A DNA stretch of 64,000 nucleotides from Hyperoplus lanceolatus (Eukaryota > Chordata > Actinopteri > Uranoscopiformes > Ammodytidae): contig CM049409.1 of NCBI GenBank assembly GCA_026929865.2, forward strand, positions 10,480,952 to 10,544,951. The letters run 5' to 3'. Shown piece by piece: positions 48,878 through 60,400 of the stretch. The translations under genes and the position numbers were made by a program. Each line of letters begins with the position of its first letter. The first letter of the stretch is position 1. The notes below the pieces were generated by a model. It saw only the letters and a program-made list of their open reading frames with translations. It was not told where the DNA came from and searched no databases.

Positions 48878-51093
48878 CAAGGGCGTAGGAACCGGGGGGA
48901 CGGAGGGGACGTGTCCCCTCCAATATTGGAAACAGGCGCATTTGTCCCCCCCAAAAATGATACCGCAAGGAGAAAAATATTTGATTTTGAAAATGCTTTT
49001 ATTTTGAAAGCGCAACACAGCTTCTTGTCACCGGCCTCCTAAATGTGTTTGTTTTGCCCCGAACCAAGCCTTTAAGGTAGCGCGCAGGGTTGGGAGTTTC
49101 AGGCGGGAGTGCCCATTGGAGTGCTTTAACGCAGCGCTGCCTAGAAGGCTGCGTTGAGGGCACACAACACCATCGAGCCACCGGCTCTGAGGCTCAAACT
49201 GTTCGGGAAGTCTTTCCTTTGCAAAGGCAGTTAGAACGCTACTCGGTTACTTTTTTCACACGTTAACCTGTTCTTTCTGTTAGTAAATGCTCTGCGCAAA
49301 AGCTCATTCACTTCCTACTTCATCCAAACCGACTTAAACAGCTCTCTGTGTATCGTATCGCTAATTTAAGCCTGTAAACAAACCTAGTGCTGAGTCCGCC
49401 TCTCTCATGCTGCTGCTGCTGGCACATCAGAGGTTCACTGCTTCTGAACGTTACCCAGCATGCGCTCTCTAAAAGCCTTCTGTTCTATGGGCTCGGGCTG
49501 CCTACTGTAAATATGGGTTTTCAGGTCGATGCAAGGTGCGATTTTTAAAAAAAGAAAAAGAAAAAGGGTGACGTTTTTATTCATGAAACATTTGGAAACT
49601 AAACTTGCAATAATTAAATCTCCCACACAGTAACATTCAAAGTATGATTCAGTGTTTCCCCCACGTTCACACAGCAGCGGCGCGCCACCGCTGCTATATT
49701 TTCTCCGCCGCTATTAAAATCCTCCTCCTCCTCATTATTATTCTACTTTTTTTTCTTTCTTTTTTTTGGTACGTAGGCCTAGCTCATTTTAGAAACGGGG
49801 CAATGCCTAACATAAACGCTGTCCATGCGTCGGAGGTGAATGTAACTTACTCGGCGGAAAACAGAAACTAACGGAGGGGATCGGCTCACTGTAGAGTCCC
49901 TTTAGTCGCGCTGTCAGTTTTCCGTCAGGGCTCTGTGTATCCGGGCTCGAGACAACAGATCGCGGAACATTCACTAACGAAACAGTTAGTGGCTGAGCGA
50001 AGAATGTGGACTACTGTAGGCTACTGGTGCAAATTCCACAACTCATTACTTGTGTTACAGTTTTGTACAATATGTATTCATTTATATTTGGCTGCTCCAC
50101 CAGTTAAGTTTCAGTTTCGTTTTTCATCTCCGTGTCGGACAGCTGTTCGCTCAGCTGATGGGCTCGAGCCTCACGGAGCAGACAGCGGGAGTCAGTCTAA
50201 AGTCAGCGATGATCACTCTCGCAAATCAAAAAGCTAAATTATAAAATAAAGCTATCTCTTCCTCCCTCTGTCTGTCTGTATAGGGCCTATATTTCTCTCT
50301 CCACAGCACACACACTGAACCTCTCCTCAATAGTTTTAAGGAAGCAGAAGGAGGATTATACCCTCATTTTGCACTTTTAAATATTAGAAGATTGCAGGCA
50401 GGTAAAATAGGCAAATCATTTTCTGTGTTGTGGCATTTTGTGTTTAAATATTCATTTCTATACAAAAATGTCAAAATCTGTAAGTAAAGACAAAAAAAGG
50501 CAAAGTTGCAACACCAATAATCCCATCTATCTGAATAGTAATTAGTGCATATTCTCCTCTCAAAGTGCACTAGATCAATGCATTAAAATGTAAAGGGACC
50601 CCCCTAGGACGTTCAGGGACCACGCCACCGCTGCTGAAAAAAATCCTGCGGGAAACACTGTGATTGCATATCATATATACTGATTGTTGTTTGTTTTTTT
50701 ACATTGGATTTTTTTTCTTGTTATTTTACTACTTTTGTCTGGAAAATTCCTTAATATCAGTGTTTCTGCATAAGTGGATTTTCAATTCATAGATATGGTG
50801 ATATTTCATCAAGTTCTACAGGTGTTATGCAAATTATTCTGTATATTTGATCTATTTATTATTTTCAAAGCAAATTTGAAAATGTCATATTTTTGCTTTC
50901 CATGGAACCATGGAAGGTGGCAGATGGTTGTTATACTGATGTGGAAAGCTTCTGGTAGTAGTGCTATCATGGTAACCCCCCCCCCCCCCAGCTGTGCCAA
51001 AAAGCAGGTGCAGAGATCTTGCAAGGGCAAAAAATGTCCGCTCGCGCGCTCGCTTGTGTCCCCCCCAATGTTAAACTCGTTCCTACGCCCCTG
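48878..51093. mobile_element. non-autonomous hAT element with a perfect 8-bp duplication
   Basis: The left end is CAAGGGCGTAGGAAC and the right end, inverted, CAGGGGCGTAGGAAC. The flanks gtggatat (48870-48877) and gtggatat (51094-51101) are identical. Inside both ends lies a GGGGGGACA-type word (cgtgtcccctcc and tgtccccccc at left, tgtcccccccaatg at right). No transposase was recognised. About 1 kb of its 2.2 kb is a nested second element (49650-50660). Confidence 0.87.
49650..50660. mobile_element. hAT-like element with a 5-bp duplication, nested
   Basis: The left end is CAGTGTTTCCCCCACG and the right end, inverted, CAGTGTTTCCCGCAGG. Both flanks carry tgatt (49645-49649 and 50661-50665). 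CAGTG ends are hAT-like, and a subset of hAT elements makes 5-bp duplications. The words ggcgcgccaccgctgct near the left end and cacgccaccgctgctg near the right are direct, not inverted, repeats. Longer open frames (49935-50237) show no known motif. It lies inside the 48878-51093 element and is therefore the younger of the two. Confidence 0.78.
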
Positions 51094-51133
51094 GTGGATA
51101 TGATGCTAAAACGGTGGATATGATGCTAAAACG
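51093..51133. repeat. 20-bp tandem duplication next to the hAT right end
   Basis: ggtggatatgatgctaaaac occurs twice in a row, so the hAT target word gtggatat is present at 51094 and again about 20 bases on. Confidence 0.93.
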
Positions 51134-53104
51134 GGGGCAAATGCGGAAGGTGTTTCTCCGCAAATCATGGTATTATTGATCGCAATCCATTATTTGTGGA
51201 TCTGTTCTGATTTTGTAATACGATTTGCCTGGCACCGCTCGCCTACATATCTCCACTCAATTTTCATTTCCCTTTAGTCAGTCTGGGCCTGCTGTATATT
51301 CTTCGGTTTTCTCTGGCCAGATTTTTGCCGGTCCAATCAGCGAACAGAGGGAGTGGCTCAGAAGCCGGCGCATGACATATGTCAATACCTAACGTTATGC
51401 GATTGGTTGGCAGATCAAGAGCGGCACTGGGCAGATCCAATAGTTGTAAACTTCAACAGACACCCGCCTTCAAGTGAGTTAACGTTTGTCAATTGAGCGA
51501 TTCCAGACCCTCTTTACAAATGAATATTCTCCATTGCTCTCTGTCATTCATGCACTCAATCTTATCATGCCCTCTTCTTTTGAGAAGATAAACACCCATG
51601 GCTCTTTCCCCATGCCTGCACTCCTGCTGGCAGACTAAGATAAGGGTTCATCCACATCAATACTATTGATGCTAAGACCACCCATGTCATCCGAACTGTG
51701 AAGGAGTGTTTACTGCCCTAAATTATACCCTACACAACTGACGGGTAGAATAGCAGAAATCAACTACTTACAGTATATACTATTGGTATACAGGTAGTGG
51801 ATACAGAAACAACATGACCTGTACAGTTCAGCAGAATCCAATGCAATACATAAAGCTTGAATTCAATTCAAATTATTTATTCTCAAAAAGGGGCGGACAG
51901 AGACACCTCAAGACTACAATCTGATTCAATAAAACACCACCAAAGCATGCACCTCCTGAAATCAGTTGGATTTGTACCTGTCTGAACCTGGACATCCTGG
52001 ACATGTTACTGAGCATGCCCCTGTGTATGGTAGACACCAAAGCCAAGAAACATGCGCTAACAGAAAATTACATGATAATCGATGGATAAAAAGGAGATTA
52101 AATGACTATACATAACACACATAAAATGGATTGATTGAAAACTACAGTTGTGCTTCTGAACTATCTTATTTTCTTTTCTCAAAAATCAAAAAGACTTTTC
52201 TCCTAGAGCAAGAACACGGAAGTCAAAGGCTTCATTTCCACAGCAAAGCCACTTATTGTTGACTTAAGCACTTTATGAATTTCTAATGGCTGAGATGGCT
52301 CCGCTAAAGTGGAAATAATTCACTGTGATAGCTTCTGTCTTTATAGGGGTTTTAAGACATGCTACAGCTACATTAAATCTTGTGACTCTTATAAGGCATG
52401 GTATCCTAAATCTTAACTTTATGTAACTGAACAGGAGTTGTCACCGTAACAAACAATTTTCAAAAATAGGGCCCTTTTTGCATTTTGTTTTCACATTGTT
52501 TTCAAAGTACAAAAAAGTATTATGGTCATTAATGTGACCTGCAAGACAGGCATTAGTAATTCACTTAAGAAGTGGCTGCTGTTTTCTTTGTCTGAACTCT
52601 AATTAAATAATGTGTACAATAGTCATATACAGTGGATGCTTTGTAGCTTGCAAAAGCAAAGACTGCGTTTCGTGGTTTATTTGGTCTGAGGCTTTACATT
52701 ACGCTGTTGCTTTGTGTTCTTTCCAGAAGCTGCAAGCAATCAAAACACATTGAATATGAGTACATTGGACTTCAAAATGGTGTGCGGACAAACAATAAGA
52801 CCCTATTTGTTTTGTAGTGCTTTTATGCCTACATGCCGGTTCTTATTATTTCAGACACTGGAGCAGACAAAGGAAGAAAGCAGCTGTGCCCTGTGAAACG
52901 TATGCACTGAAAGGTTTTTCGACTACTGGTACTGGAGGGATCCGGAAGGGCCCACAGTCTAAATCTATGCAGCCTGGGAGAAGAGCTTGACCTAATGCAG
53001 CAGAATCCACTCTATATGAGGGTATATAGGTTAAAAAAAGCTAAACAAAAGCAGATCCACATTTTTAGATAAGCGAGACACACCAGATGCACAGTGCAGA
53101 GTTA
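51134..53104. other. intronic DNA, one weak repeat candidate
   Basis: At 51228-51440 the words GCCTGGCACCGCTC and, inverted, GCCCAGTGCCGCTC could be ends of a small MITE, but no target duplication was found. The remainder is plain AT-rich intron. Confidence 0.4.
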
Positions 53105-54735
53105 CTGACTGATTGATTTGATTTTATTTGTGTATGGACATGACAATGACATTGGACAAACCGTTGTTTAAGTTCTCTGTTAAAAGTGCTGCTAATAGTC
53201 TCTAGTTTTAGACTAGTGGGCAAGAGGTTCCACAGTTTTGCCCCCTTTGCAGAGAAAACCTCAAAAACATCGGTGACAGGTCAATTACGGATGGAGAAGC
53301 ACATAGAGACGGTTTTCTTAACGTTAATGGTCAACTGAGACAGCTCAAGCCATTTTGAAATGCTGAGTAATGCTTGTGTCAGGTGCTCACCTGCTAAGCT
53401 GGGTGTTTTACTGGACATATGGATAACAGTGTCATCAGCATACATTTGACAGTTGGACACCGGACAGCAGTTTGGTAGGTCATTGATATACATAGAAAAC
53501 AACAGTGGACCAAGTACAGACCCTTGCGGTACTCCCATGCTGCTGGCACGCAGATGGGACCTGACCCCATTAACCCTGACACATTGCTCTCTCCCCTCCA
53601 GGTAAGATGTAAACCACTGCAGAGCTTCTGATGACATTTTGAACTGTTTTAACTTGTTCATTAGAGTACTGTGGTTTACTGTGTCAAAGGCCTTTTTTAG
53701 GTCTAGGAACACTGCCCCAAAAACATTTCCTTTATCCATTGAAGATTTTATGTTTTCAAGCAAATAACAATTAGCTGTTTCAGTTGAGTATTTCTGTCTA
53801 AACCCAAACTGCTGTGGATGAAGCAGCTGGTTAGACTCTAAATGTTCCATTAGTTGCTCAGCTATCATTTTCTCCAGAACCTTTGAGACAACAGGGAGGA
53901 TAGCAATAGGCCTATAATTACTCGCTATGTCCTTGTCTCCTGATTTATAGACAGGGGTAATTATTGCAGTTTTCCAGCTTTCTGGGAATATTTTGGTTTG
54001 TATAGACAGGTTAACTAAGTAAGTGATTGGCTCTAACAGGTAGCCCTGATGTTTCTTGATTAATGCAGCATGAAGATTATGAATATCTTTTGACTTGGAG
54101 TTACTCATGTTTGTGATCACCTTTTTAACTTTATCATGAGATACCAGTTTAATATAAAAGGAGTCAGACTGAGCATTGTCAAGTTCTTCAGTAGATGACT
54201 CTGTAGCTTTAAAATTACTTGCCAGCTCTTGTACAGACTCAATAAAAAAGCAATTAAAAACATTTGCAATGGACTCATTGCTATGGATAAAAGTATCACC
54301 TACTTTCAGACCGGTTATTTTGGGGTGCTTATGCTTGCTGGAGTTGGTTAGTTTGTTTATATGTTGCCACAGTTTTGAACTATTACCATTGGCCTCTTCA
54401 ATGAGTTTAGAGAAGTAATTGGTCTTGGTCTTTCGTAATTCAGTCACTACTTTGTTCCTCAGGCCTGTGAAGATAAGGTGGTCAGTATTGTTTTTTGTTA
54501 TTGAAGACCTTTTAAGAGCAAGATCTCCCTTTTTAATGATCTGAAGGATATCACTGTTGACCCATGGAAGAGATAATTTCTTGGGTGTGCTTTTCCAGGT
54601 TTGTGTGTTTATCAATTTATCAATTAGATCACAAAGGGTTGAGACAAAGTTGTTTGCACTGCTATTCTGACATTGAAAATAATGCCACCAAACAGGAAAC
54701 AACGACAAAACTGTGATACGGCTGGCTGTCATGTG
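53105..54735 (-). mobile_element. Rex1/CR1-like LINE, 5'-truncated and internally deleted
   Basis: Minus-strand non-LTR retrotransposon. It begins inside ORF2 after the endonuclease domain (near 54730) and runs through the reverse transcriptase. It then jumps from FSIRN directly to DVFEVFSAKGAKLWNLLPTS and the ORF end, and finishes with a short region ending in aaataaaatcaaatcaatca. The part between, normally well over a hundred codons of thumb and C-terminal region, is missing. The Rex1 assignment rests on wording remembered from fish elements (CYLLENIKS, VFLDLKKAFDTVNH, LPNCC...YADDTV). Confidence 0.85.
53281..54732 (-). pseudogene. Rex1-like ORF2 fragment: open reverse transcriptase frame
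   Basis: 483 codons without a break. Residues 30-170 are the linker region (LPWVNSDILQIIKKGDLALK; TKTNYFSKLIEEANGNSSKL). The reverse transcriptase follows: NYRPIAILPVVSKVLEKMI (272-290), FGFRQKYSTETANCYL (309-324), VFLDLKKAFDTVNHSTL (341-357, first catalytic Asp), MGVPQGSVLGPLLFSMYIND (399-418) and MYADDTVI (430-437, catalytic Asp pair). The frame ends at TGA just after FSIRN, where an internal deletion joins it, still in phase beyond the stop, to the ORF's last part. The first Met is not a natural start; the true N-terminus and endonuclease are gone. With all reverse transcriptase boxes intact and no frameshift, this is a younger copy than the other LINEs in the window. Confidence 0.88.
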
Positions 54736-56461
54736 GCACGAGTATGTGTATTGCTCATAAACTTGTTAGCGTCAACAAGAAGACAGATGTAATTTTCTTA
54801 CTACGTTCATTTAAATTAAGCCATTTAAATTAATCTCAACCACTTTGTGTTTCCATGTTATCTCTGCACTCTCTCTTTATTCAAAGTGTCTTTGACTGTC
54901 CTTTGTTGTCTCATCAACTCAGCCACAGTTCCTTCCAGGGAAAATGTGGTCAATCTAATGTGCTTGACACAATCCTTTGCATACACAATGCAGTGCGTGT
55001 TTGTTTATTTTATTTATTTTGCAAATACGGGGCCGATTAGCCTTCTTACAATTAACATGCCGCAATGCCTTGTGAGGCAAGTTACTCCATTGGCAACACT
55101 GTGCTGACTGTTGAAGTAGGTGAATGGGGGGCCTGGTTCTCAATTTGCAAACACGTGTTTGGGTTTTTTGATGATTGATTTGGATGGTGTTATCGAGAAA
55201 TATTGGCAAGCATTGTCATAGGATAATCACTCATTCACCAGTGGAACAGGGACATGCTGGGTGTTTGCTTGTCTGCTGGAATTATGAAACATCTCCATTC
55301 TCTCTTGGTAATGTGTCATTTGATCTTTTTTCATCTGTCTGTTTCTGTAGTTTTCTCGTCTCCTTCCCGTTGTCTACATATCTCAATGTATCTATTTTCC
55401 TCGCCTGATCCCTCTGTTTGCATATCACTTGTCCTCTTTATCTCATCCTGCATGTTCCTTAACACAACCTGCTCTTGTCTTTCTGAGCCCATCGGCATTT
55501 AAAAATATACTTTAAACATGCTAAAAAGATAAATAATGAATTAACATGAGTTCATTCAGGGATGCTCACCTCCACCCTTTGTGCTTCAGCTATAAACCAT
55601 TAGAACACAAGGTGGATTAAATACAATGTTTTTTTTTTCAAACACATTATATAAAATCGTGCTACTCCCACAAGCAGATGAAAAAATCAATTATTCACAA
55701 GCAAAGGTAAAATCACTTTGCAACTCCTGAGCGGATTAATGATAAGATCAGGTCAACACAATAAATAAGCAAAGCCAATGGTTGCCACGAGCAGGCTTAA
55801 GCATTATGCATCACTGAAAATCAGAGCCAACCGGGAAATAAAATGTAGGGTCAGTCTAAATTCCAACATATCCTGCTCAGCACCTTGTTCTTCCACTTCA
55901 CTGAAAGGTCTAAAATATGGTTTATGCGATAACAGAATAAGGAGGCTCAGAAGTATATGTAAGTGATTTATAGTTCTCCATTGACGTCTCCCATTTTCTG
56001 AATTACTTTGGAAACCCTTTGCTCACTGTGTAAATCGACTCAATCTGTCTGATGCGGCTAATGTTTCAGTAGCAACAGTGGACCATTAGAAGCTGCTACA
56101 CACTGAGATGTTGTTTTGCTCATTTGTAGGATTAAGTGAGCCTTAGGTCTTGTGATATCAATAATAGGCAACCCTTGGCAGATAATTCTACCACAGCTGT
56201 TGCTCTAGCAATCAAAAGTCAAGTTGAACTGAGTTTTCTTTCTACATTTGGCAGAAGAAAAGTAAGATATTATGGAGGAGGAGGATGTTTTTTCTGTTGG
56301 AATTATTTTTTAGCACAAGGAAGGCAAGACAATTTATTTCTAGAATAATACAATATGTTATACCAAACTCAACATCTTCAAACAAGTAAGACCAATACAA
56401 AATAAGGACTGGGAACGTTTTGAACATATTTAGAAGGATACAGAACAACTATAATCCACTC
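54736..56461. other. intronic DNA, nothing recognised
   Basis: AT-rich intron with overlapping chance frames on both strands. Confidence 0.45.
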
Positions 56462-57480
56462 TTGGCATGACTGGCACTGTCCTCTCCTGGTTCTGATCAT
56501 ACCTGTCCCACACACACCAATTCATCTCGATGAACAACTGCAAATCAGCTACAGTCTCTTTTACCCCTGGTGTCCCCCATTGCTCAGTGCTCTCCCTCCT
56601 GTTCATTCTCTATGTTCTTCCACTTGGATAGATCCTTCACGGTCAAAGCCTCTGATTCAACTGCTATGTTGACGACACACAGCTCTCTACATCTCATCCT
56701 AAGCCATCACTGCCACCACCCTCTCCACCCTCACCACCTGCCTGACAGACATTACAACCTAAATGCAAACAGAACTTCTAAAACTCAATTGCAACACATC
56801 TGAAGTCTTAGTCATTGCCTCTTACCTCAATTGCCTCATTAGCCTTTCTACAAAAGTCCATAACATCAGAGTGCAGACCCCACCCTGTCCATCCTGCCCA
56901 ATGCCAAGCATATTACCAAAGCTGCATTATTCCACCTTCAAAACATTGCCTGCCTCCAACCCAAACTGTACTTCACTTTTGCAGCAACACATTTACATTA
57001 CATGCTTTTATTACACCCCGGCTTAATAACTGCATTCTCCATAAAGTCTCCTCCATGGCATCACCACCATGTCCTCAATAAACCACAGTATACAAAACTC
57101 TGCTGCCCGCCTTCTTACCAGTATCTTCTCCAGATAACATATCCCACCAATGTTAATTGAACTTCATGGACTACAAGTGAACTTAAAAATTATATTCACC
57201 ACCTACAAGGCCCTAAAACTTTAAGCTCTGCTGCTCTACCTCTCAGATCTTCTCCATCACCACGCCACGTGCCATCCCGATCCTTTAGGTCCAGTATTGC
57301 TAACCTCCTGCAAACCAAGACCAAACGTTGGACCTGGGGCTATAGGGCTTTCTCTCTGTGGAACTTTTTTCTAACCCACATCAAAGCTGCCCCCACCCTT
57401 TCTTCTTTTAAAACAGCCCTTCAAATCTACCTCTTGCCTTCCCCCAGCTAATCCTGCCCCTTTCCTAAACAGTTTTTTTA
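56462..57480 (+). pseudogene. eroded L2-like LINE relic (reverse transcriptase to ORF end)
   Basis: Read across frames, the plus strand still shows TGTVLSWF then SYLSHTHQFISMN, a decayed GVPQGSVLGPLL box (GVPHCSVLSLLFILYVLPLG), the catalytic box as YVDDTQLS, and near the end the block KRWTWGYRAFSLWNFFLTHI and PTLSSFKTALQIYLLP. This matches the ORF end of L2 elements (W...LWNxLP...TLSSFKxxLKTYLF). Many stops and frame changes make it an old copy. Both ends are undefined: the 5' side starts in the middle of the reverse transcriptase and no CTTGC tail is visible. Confidence 0.75.
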
Positions 57481-60400
57481 AATTATTTTTCTTTTGACTC
57501 AACCTTGACTGTGCATCACCTTTTCCAATTCTCACAAAGGCCATTTGTATCTGTTAATAATTTAACCTCACACCAAAGCTGGTTAAAACGTAAGACTTAC
57601 ACTGCATTATTTATGCTCCTTGGATATGTCATATGACATTTTGTTCACTAAGGTGTACATTTAGGCTTAAGAAAGTTAACTGTAGCAGACTAGTCTCAGC
57701 TGCTTAGAAAACAGCGCTATCTTACAAGTGCACTACAATGAGATTTAATTTAGTTATTTTAATTGTGTATGTGAGGCAAGCATTGTCAACCACTGGATCT
57801 ATGGTATGTTGGCCACAAAACTACAAATACCGTCCAGCTCCATATGAGGCGCTTGTTGGCACACAAGTCACCTTCTCCTACAGGCTGAACAAAGCTGGAC
57901 ATGTGGCCAATTATGCAAGCATGATGACAGATACTGTGTTCCCCTACTTCAGAGAAATGAATCCAAATCCATCACAGCCATTAACTGAGACCTGACTAAT
58001 AGCGGGGAATAGCCTTCTTAAGTGTTAAATCAGCTTGATGGGTTTAGCTTATTATGTTCCTGATTTATTCTACTGAGTTGAGCAATATATCAACGCAATG
58101 TCATACATAGGGCCTTTGTAATGTAGTGTAATGTGGCTTTTGGCACTGGTACTGGAGAGTAAGGAACTACCTTGAAGGACCCCCAGTGCTAAAAATGCTT
58201 AAAACCAAGGCCACGGAAAAGAAAACAAGAGACAAAATCTCACAGAAAACCAACTTCAAGATCACAGCATGTGGTCTAGCTGGGTGAAGTTTTAAAGGTC
58301 TACTGCTCTTGATCGGATCCTCATGCATCCTTTTGAGGAGTGAGTCCTGCAAAGGTTGGACATTTATTTGACACATATTATAATCATATTATCATCAGGG
58401 ACCCCTGCAGTAGAGCAAGTGTTTTACTCTCTGGGTCAGTCAGTGGGCATTACAAAAAAAATAAATTAAAAAAGCAAAACACTGACATAATCATGCCAGG
58501 CCAGTAGGTGGCGATAGTATGTCACGTCATGTGAAAGTTTTGAAAACAAAACTGCTTATCGAAAGCAAAAGTGGATTTATACGCTTGTGCACCATATATT
58601 GATTCTCCTCTTCTAGGTAGTATCATCAATAGTCAAATCTCTGGATTGAACCGGAGGCACCCTTAAATCCAGCATTGTTTACATCTACTGCATGTTTATC
58701 GGCTTGCAATTTCCTTCCCTACTGGGGCATTTTTACATATCTTGGCGTTACCTTTATATATTGATCTATATCATGATAGATGTGCATCTCCATAACACTT
58801 AACGTCTAAAACTCTGCAGAGAAAACTTTGAGTGTCAGATTTTACATCATGAATATCTCCAATTATTTTGTATTCTCAGTCAGAGCTGTAAACTCTCCAG
58901 GCAGTCACCATGTTTTAAACATGAATGAAAACGCAATTAACTCAGTAAGGTCTTTAAATGAGGGTAATGGGGTGGGCAAAAGTAAACAAACAGCAGTGAT
59001 GCAGATAGAATACTTTTTATTTAACCTGTTCCCCATTCTTAGTAATTTCTTGTCTCTTAGAGTGGTCAGGAATCATTTGGAATGATTTAAGTAAATTGTG
59101 CATTGATTGTGCATTGAATTTAATAATGCAGAAGATGCCAAGTTTCTCCCTCCTTCAATCTAGGAAGAGAAGTAATCTGTATTGAACCTGTGTTGTGAGC
59201 CCTTTGATCAAGGGCACTGGAACATTCCAGGTTACAACCAAGCCCCAACCACTGCGAGTTCTATCAGCATCCAATGCGGAAGTGACACAAAATGTAGTTC
59301 ACCGAGTGGCCACTAAGAGGTGGTACCACGATCTCATTGACTCCCTTGATCTCATAGGCTGTTTCACATAATTAATAAACCTATTTACAGAGGTATACGT
59401 CAGCTAGATGGGCGTATCTCCCTCCCCCTGACGTCATATCAATACCCTTTTTCGGTAAGAGGAAATGAGGCGGAGTAAAAATCTGACAAGGCGACGAGCA
59501 TCTGCCAGGACGATTGATTGCAGTTGAATTAACTGAGGTCAGCCCGGATGCTACATCCATTTGATATACTATCTATGGTTACAACACAACTGTGTCATTA
59601 ACTCAAATGCACATATAGTGGTTGTTAAAAAATTAAATACAAAAACAATGAGATCACCAGTCAACAGCTTATCCTTCATCCATTTGCTGTCTGAAGTGCA
59701 CACTGTAGATTCAAATGACTGAACTGAATGTCTTTAGCTTGTCAATAACTGAGTTCCACTTTAAACATGAACATATTCATGCATGTTGTGTTCTTATATC
59801 AATAAAGCACAAGGATATGATATTCTTGTTCTGTAACATGATCTTTGCTGGTGAAAAGCTGTTATGCTACCTATATACATGACCCTGTTCCACATAATTA
59901 TCATATGCTTTCAATAACCACATCAAGAGATACAGACTTAACTAATCAAACACAAAATTGACTGAAGATTGAAACTTTATCATTTAGAACCATAGTGCGT
60001 CATGTAAAAGGGGACGGTTGTTCCTTTTGAAGAGGAAGAACAGACTTTTCCCGAGAGATCTGCACCCTTCTTCAAGTTAGCACTGTCCTGCTGAAAAAAC
60101 AAATGAGCTCATTATCCTTGGAAAGCTGGGCACACAGGAGTAGCATGCGTGACGAGCCAAGCCTTTGGATGAGCCAAGCTGAAAATGTCAACACACTACC
60201 TTGAGAGCGCACATTAAACTCAGGCAGTAATTGCTGTCACAAGACAGATCCCCATTATCAAATCCATTAAGGGACCACATTCCTTTGCCACAAACAAACA
60301 AAAATTAATAAATACATTTTAAAAAAGTAGCACCATTTTAAAGTTTGGAATGATCATCTTAAAAAACGCCAAGGTGACACACTGTGCACTGTGCTGCCAA

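Noticed and set aside
51228..51440. Possible small MITE with GCCTGGCACCGCTC / GCCCAGTGCCGCTC ends
   Set aside because: The inverted match is imperfect (about 11 of 14) and no target-site duplication is visible.
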